This document shows, one piece after another, positions 61,086-64,000 of a DNA stretch of 64,000 nt. Each line of letters starts with the position of its first letter. The first letter of the stretch is position 1. The DNA is from Massilioclostridium coli. Lineage in GTDB: Bacteria; Bacillota; Clostridia; Oscillospirales; Ruminococcaceae. The notes below the pieces were generated by a model. It made no database searches, was not told the DNA's origin, and saw only the letters and a program-made list of their open reading frames with translations. The stretch spans positions 806,001 through 870,000 of the forward strand of contig NZ_FMIZ01000007.1 in the NCBI RefSeq assembly GCF_900095865.1, in the 5' to 3' direction. A program made the translations under genes and the position numbers.

Positions 61086-62501
61086 TTATTTTTGCAATTT
61101 GCTTTTTCTACTATTAAAATATCTTTTCGTTTCCGCTACTACTACACCGTTTAGTGCAAAAATTGCAATTAAGTTTGGTAATGCCATCAATCCATTAAAG
61201 ATATCAGCAATTGTCCATACAGCGGATACTGTCATAAATGGGCCAATAAAAATAGCGGTAATGTACAGCCAGCGGTAGGTCATGACAGCTTTTTTGCTTC
61301 CACCAGACAAATACTCTAAGCAACGTTCCCCATAATAATTCCATCCTAAAATAGTGGTAAATGCAAAGAATACCAGGCAGAGCATTAATACAAAAGAGGA
61401 TACAACAGGAGGAAATGGTAAACTCGCTTGGAACGCATTAGTAGTAACCGCAACACCTTCTAATCCCATATCCCAGGAACCAGTTAAAACAATACAAAGA
61501 CCTGTCATAGTACAGATAATGATTGTATCAATGAATGTACCTGTCATGGAAACCAAACCTTGGCGAACAGGTTCTTTTGTTTTTGCGGCAGCAGCAGCGA
61601 TAGGCGCAGAACCTAATCCAGCTTCATTGGAGAAGATACCACGGGCAATCCCTTGCTGCATGGCTACCATCATGGCACCTAAAATACCGCCAACAGCAGC
61701 ACGTAAGCCAAATGCACTTTCTACAATTGTAACAATTGCATTTGGAATTTTGGTTACATTAAAGATTAATACTAATACACAGAATACTACATACAAAATG
61801 GCCATTGCTGGGACAACAACTTGGGATACCGTAGCAATACGTTTTAAACCTCCAATAACAACCAAACCAACACAAACGGTTAAAATTACAGCGGCAATTA
61901 AAACGGACCAAGAATATTCCATTCCAAAAATAGTAATTGTATGCTGGTTATTGGGGTCAAAAAAGTTATTGACTGCAGAAGAAATACCATTTACTTGTGT
62001 AAAGGTACCAATTCCCATCAAACCTACACACATTCCAAAAAAGGCAAAGATTTTCGCGAGCCATTTCCACCTTTTGCCCATGCCGTTTTCGATATAATAA
62101 AAAGGGCCGCCCAAAACATGTCCATCTTTATCAATCGTACGGTATTTAATGGCCAAAACACCTTCCGCATATTTGGTAGCCATGCCAAAGAATGCAGCCA
62201 GCCACATCCAAAGCAGAGCCCCAGGACCACCAGCAACCAATGCTGTTGCAACCCCGACAATATTACCAGTACCAATGGTTGCGGATAAAGCAGTACATAA
62301 CGCTCCAAAACTGGATACCTCACCGTCGCCGCCTTCCTCATTTTTCACCATAAATTTTAGCGCTTTTGGAAGATGGCGGATTTGTAAAAAACCAAGCCGG
62401 ATACTTAAAAAGATACCCGCACTTAAAATCAATACAATTAAAGGGATTCCCCATACCCAGCCATCAATAATGGTTAGCCATTCACCTATTTTGTCCAACA
62501 T
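61086..62501 (-). CDS. alsT: Sodium:alanine/glycine symporter, AGCS family
   Basis: 471 residues, about ten to eleven helices. Hallmarks: FGALCTALSATIGTGNIVGVATAL near 65-88 and the GIARGIFSNEAGLGSAPIAAAAA segment near 290-312, typical of the family. It imports alanine or glycine with sodium. A glycine riboswitch lies in its leader, so glycine is the likely ligand. The ATG at 62501 matches the family start (MLDKIGEWL). An in-frame GTG at 62513 has AGAGGATT just upstream and could instead be used. It has its own terminator. Confidence 0.93.
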   Translation of the reverse strand: MLDKIGEWLTIIDGWVWGIPLIVLILSAGIFLSIRLGFLQIRHLPKALKFMVKNEEGGDGEVSSFGALCTALSATIGTGNIVGVATALVAGGPGALLWMWLAAFFGMATKYAEGVLAIKYRTIDKDGHVLGGPFYYIENGMGKRWKWLAKIFAFFGMCVGLMGIGTFTQVNGISSAVNNFFDPNNQHTITIFGMEYSWSVLIAAVILTVCVGLVVIGGLKRIATVSQVVVPAMAILYVVFCVLVLIFNVTKIPNAIVTIVESAFGLRAAVGGILGAMMVAMQQGIARGIFSNEAGLGSAPIAAAAAKTKEPVRQGLVSMTGTFIDTIIICTMTGLCIVLTGSWDMGLEGVAVTTNAFQASLPFPPVVSSFVLMLCLVFFAFTTILGWNYYGERCLEYLSGGSKKAVMTYRWLYITAIFIGPFMTVSAVWTIADIFNGLMALPNLIAIFALNGVVVAETKRYFNSRKSKLQK

Positions 62502-62648
62502 AAGAAAACACACAATCCTCTCTAACTAAAATTCTATTTGGGTAGATGCAAGGCTGTATCGTGTTTTCTTATGAAAAATATAAATTGATATTTTTTCAAC
62601 TTATATTTTTGTATTATTTTTGATACATTCCCCATACATCTGATGCAA
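62502..62648 (-). other. Leader between riboswitch terminator and symporter gene
   Basis: Downstream part of the symporter leader. It includes the AGAGG ribosome site near 62516-62520. No second aptamer is visible. Confidence 0.45.
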
Positions 62649-62681
62649 TAAAAAAAGCCAAAATCAAATTTGATTTCGGCC
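62649..62681 (-). terminator. Riboswitch terminator (expression platform)
   Basis: On the reverse strand GGCCGAAATCAAA/TTTGATTTTGGC forms the stem followed by seven T. It directly follows the glycine aptamer and is the expected on/off switch for the symporter gene. Confidence 0.85.
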
Positions 62682-62711
62682 CTCTTAAAGAGTAAGAACA
62701 TAAGCTTTATG

Positions 62712-62805
62712 CGCTCTGTCCTTTTGCTTGAGAGATTAACATCCTTTTTCTTTTAGAATGCCGTACACCTTCAGCGCTCAGTAAACCGAGACTCTCCAGA
62801 GAACT
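62712..62805 (-). ncRNA. Glycine riboswitch aptamer
   Basis: Read leftward, the segment contains the signature CTCTCAAGCAAAAGGACAG (62734-62716), the hallmark of the glycine (gcvT) class. The upstream arm GGAGAGTCTC and the GCGCTGAAGGTGTACGGC core are also present. Only one full aptamer is visible, and a terminator follows. Glycine binding should alter read-through into the AGCS symporter gene. Confidence 0.9.
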
Positions 62806-62918
62806 TTTTGTTTGAACTATTACTTAAAGTCAAACTAACTTCATTATATTAACATAATTTCGACATAAATGCAAGAAAAAATTCAAATATTATCAAAACA
62901 ACCTTTTATTTGAACTTT

Positions 62919-63647
62919 TTATTGCGTTTCTGGAGCCATGGAACTAAGCCTTTGGGAATTGCTATGGTTTGTTGCAGTTTCGAGAGATTGTTCTGATTCG
63001 CCAATAATTTGGGTATAATATTGGGGGACTTTTCCCACAATGATATTTTCTGATAAAATGTAGTCAATAGAAGCATTGACTTCGGAGGAATAGCAGGGAA
63101 AAAGAGCAAGCATTTCAATTTTTACTGTCAATACAATCCGATGGATTGTCTGGTTAATACCGGCGTCCTCAAACTGGCTGGTTAATTGGGTATGTACTGT
63201 CCCTTGCGGAAGAAGCTGAATTGATATATTAGGACCTTTACCAGAAAAAATTAGCATACCGGTTAAGTTCCCTAAAGGGATATTTACTTGAGTGGTTCCA
63301 ATTTCAGAGAGGATTTGAGTAATTGTATGAATAACATTGGTTTGAATTTGTGTTAAGTTAGGGATATTCGCCTGAATGGAACTGATGGTACCATCCTCTA
63401 GGCGTTCCATTTTGGATAGGTTTTCAAAGGATTCTGGATCTTCTTCCAACTGTTTGCTAACAGCTTGATTCACTACTGTTGTTGCATATTCTTTTGCCTG
63501 ATAGCCTGCCATTTGATTGACAATAGGGCGTAGCTGGGAATCCAGCAAAAAAAACGAGGTCAGCAGAATTATTCCAATTACAATAAACCGGAACCCATAT
63601 TTTTTTCGTTTGGATTTTGAGCGTTTAAAGTTTTTGGAAACCGGCAT
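62919..63647 (-). CDS. yunB: Sporulation protein YunB-like
   Basis: 242 residues. A basic N-terminus and one membrane helix (FIVIGIILLTSFFLL near 20-34) precede a domain with DSQLRPIVNQMAGYQAKEYA near 36-55, IPLGNLTGMLIFSGKGPNI near 146-164, and a final IDYILSENIIVGKVPQYY near 197-214. This is the YunB family, a mother-cell protein of spore formation in Bacilli and Clostridia whose exact role is unclear. The ATG at 63647 follows GGGAGGTGTCGT. The neighbour on the right is ligA, rightward. Confidence 0.85.
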   Translation of the reverse strand: MPVSKNFKRSKSKRKKYGFRFIVIGIILLTSFFLLDSQLRPIVNQMAGYQAKEYATTVVNQAVSKQLEEDPESFENLSKMERLEDGTISSIQANIPNLTQIQTNVIHTITQILSEIGTTQVNIPLGNLTGMLIFSGKGPNISIQLLPQGTVHTQLTSQFEDAGINQTIHRIVLTVKIEMLALFPCYSSEVNASIDYILSENIIVGKVPQYYTQIIGESEQSLETATNHSNSQRLSSMAPETQ

Positions 63648-63876
63648 ACGACACCTCCCATTTATCAATACAACTGTAAGGAATTTTCCATTTGCCTTCC
63701 GTAATCTATTCTGAGCGCAACACTATGTGGTATAATCTATGCGGCAAATGGAAGCAATGTGATTTTTTCTACAAATTTAGAGAAAAACACAATTTATATT
63801 TTTTGAAAATAATCCTTTTAAAAAAATGCAATCTATGGTAAAATATATAAGATTAGAGTAAAACGGAGGGATATTT

Positions 63877-64000
63877 TTGCAAATCGAACAAGCACGGGAA
63901 CGTGTAGAACAACTAACATCCCAATTAAATGAAGCTTCTTATCAATACTATGTATTAGATAGGCCGGAAATTTCCGACTTTGAATACGATAAATTATTGC
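63877..64000 (+). CDS. ligA: NAD-dependent DNA ligase (5' end only)
   Basis: The first 41 codons of a gene that runs off the right edge. The translation begins TTG and includes LNEASYQYYVLDRPEISDFE and then YDKLL, the conserved N-terminal Ia domain of LigA, which binds NAD+ before ligase adenylation. CGGAGGGA lies 6 bases before the TTG at 63877. LigA seals nicks in DNA replication and repair. Confidence 0.9.
   Translation, partial: MQIEQARERVEQLTSQLNEASYQYYVLDRPEISDFEYDKLL

Noticed and set aside
1-64000. CRISPR arrays, prophage genes, tRNA and rRNA genes
   Set aside because: I looked for direct repeat spacing, integrase or capsid motifs and conserved tRNA arms and saw none that I could support.

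Overview
The window looks like chromosomal DNA from a low-GC, Gram-positive, endospore-forming anaerobe of the Clostridia, probably a gut species near the Oscillospiraceae/Ruminococcaceae. The reasons are AT-rich intergenic DNA, strong GGAGG ribosome sites, rpsO-pnp gene order, a YunB-type sporulation protein, a glycine riboswitch in front of an alanine/glycine symporter, a B12-dependent diol/glycerol dehydratase, and large cell-wall-anchored glycosidases with FIVAR repeats. I cannot name the species. I see no CRISPR array, prophage, rRNA, tRNA or intact insertion sequence.

Layout. 1-4086: a MarR regulator with two ABC half-exporters whose motifs predict one consensus and one degenerate ATP site. 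4245-5865: a pyruvyl-transferase-like gene behind a long leader. 6121-10692: a moxR / DUF58 / transglutaminase operon. 11014-13757: a small membrane protein, then an XRE-AbrB fusion regulator overlapping a two-gene ABC-2 exporter. 14140-25828: a secreted GH78 rhamnosidase divergent from an AraC regulator, a UGT-like glycosyltransferase, TspO, and a 1525-residue GH127 arabinofuranosidase. 26001-28316: a split chromate-transporter pair divergent from a LysR regulator. 28481-32587: an ACT protein, hom, thrB and lysC (aspartate to threonine). 32883-41448: a zinc-ribbon membrane protein, a HAD phosphatase, an acyl-CoA synthetase, pncB, a small coiled-coil protein, rpsO and pnp. 41683-44229: an ABC-FtsX fusion. 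44230-49117: a recombinase-like remnant and a GH106 glycosidase broken by a frameshift. 49481-53215: an FMN oxidoreductase, a heme-type membrane protein, a Crp/Fnr regulator, a cobalamin adenosyltransferase and an EamA-like transporter. 53216-58180: dehydratase subunits C, D, E and reactivase subunits G, H. 58375-60093: amtB-glnK behind a leader terminator. 60246-64000: a VanZ-like protein, an AGCS symporter under a glycine riboswitch, yunB and the start of ligA.

Two themes join these genes. First, three glycosidases of unrelated families (GH78, GH127, GH106) share the same C-terminal cassette: FIVAR modules, then a noncanonical NAAKTGD sorting signal, a hydrophobic helix and a basic tail. 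This suggests a surface apparatus that removes L-rhamnose and L-arabinofuranose from plant glycans. Second, rhamnose fermentation yields 1,2-propanediol, a substrate of the dehydratase encoded here, with its adenosyltransferase nearby. The Crp/Fnr gene between these modules shares a TTCTAT/ATAGAA half-site with the dehydratase promoter.

The most unusual regulatory features are a hairpin between the ribosome site and the start codon of pncB, an intrinsic terminator within 50 bases of the consensus amtB promoter, an 82-base hairpin directly before the pnp ribosome site, and a structured leader in front of the chromate transporter pair. I do not claim a wholly new system. The shared anchoring cassette and the pncB and amtB leaders are the best candidates for new biology.
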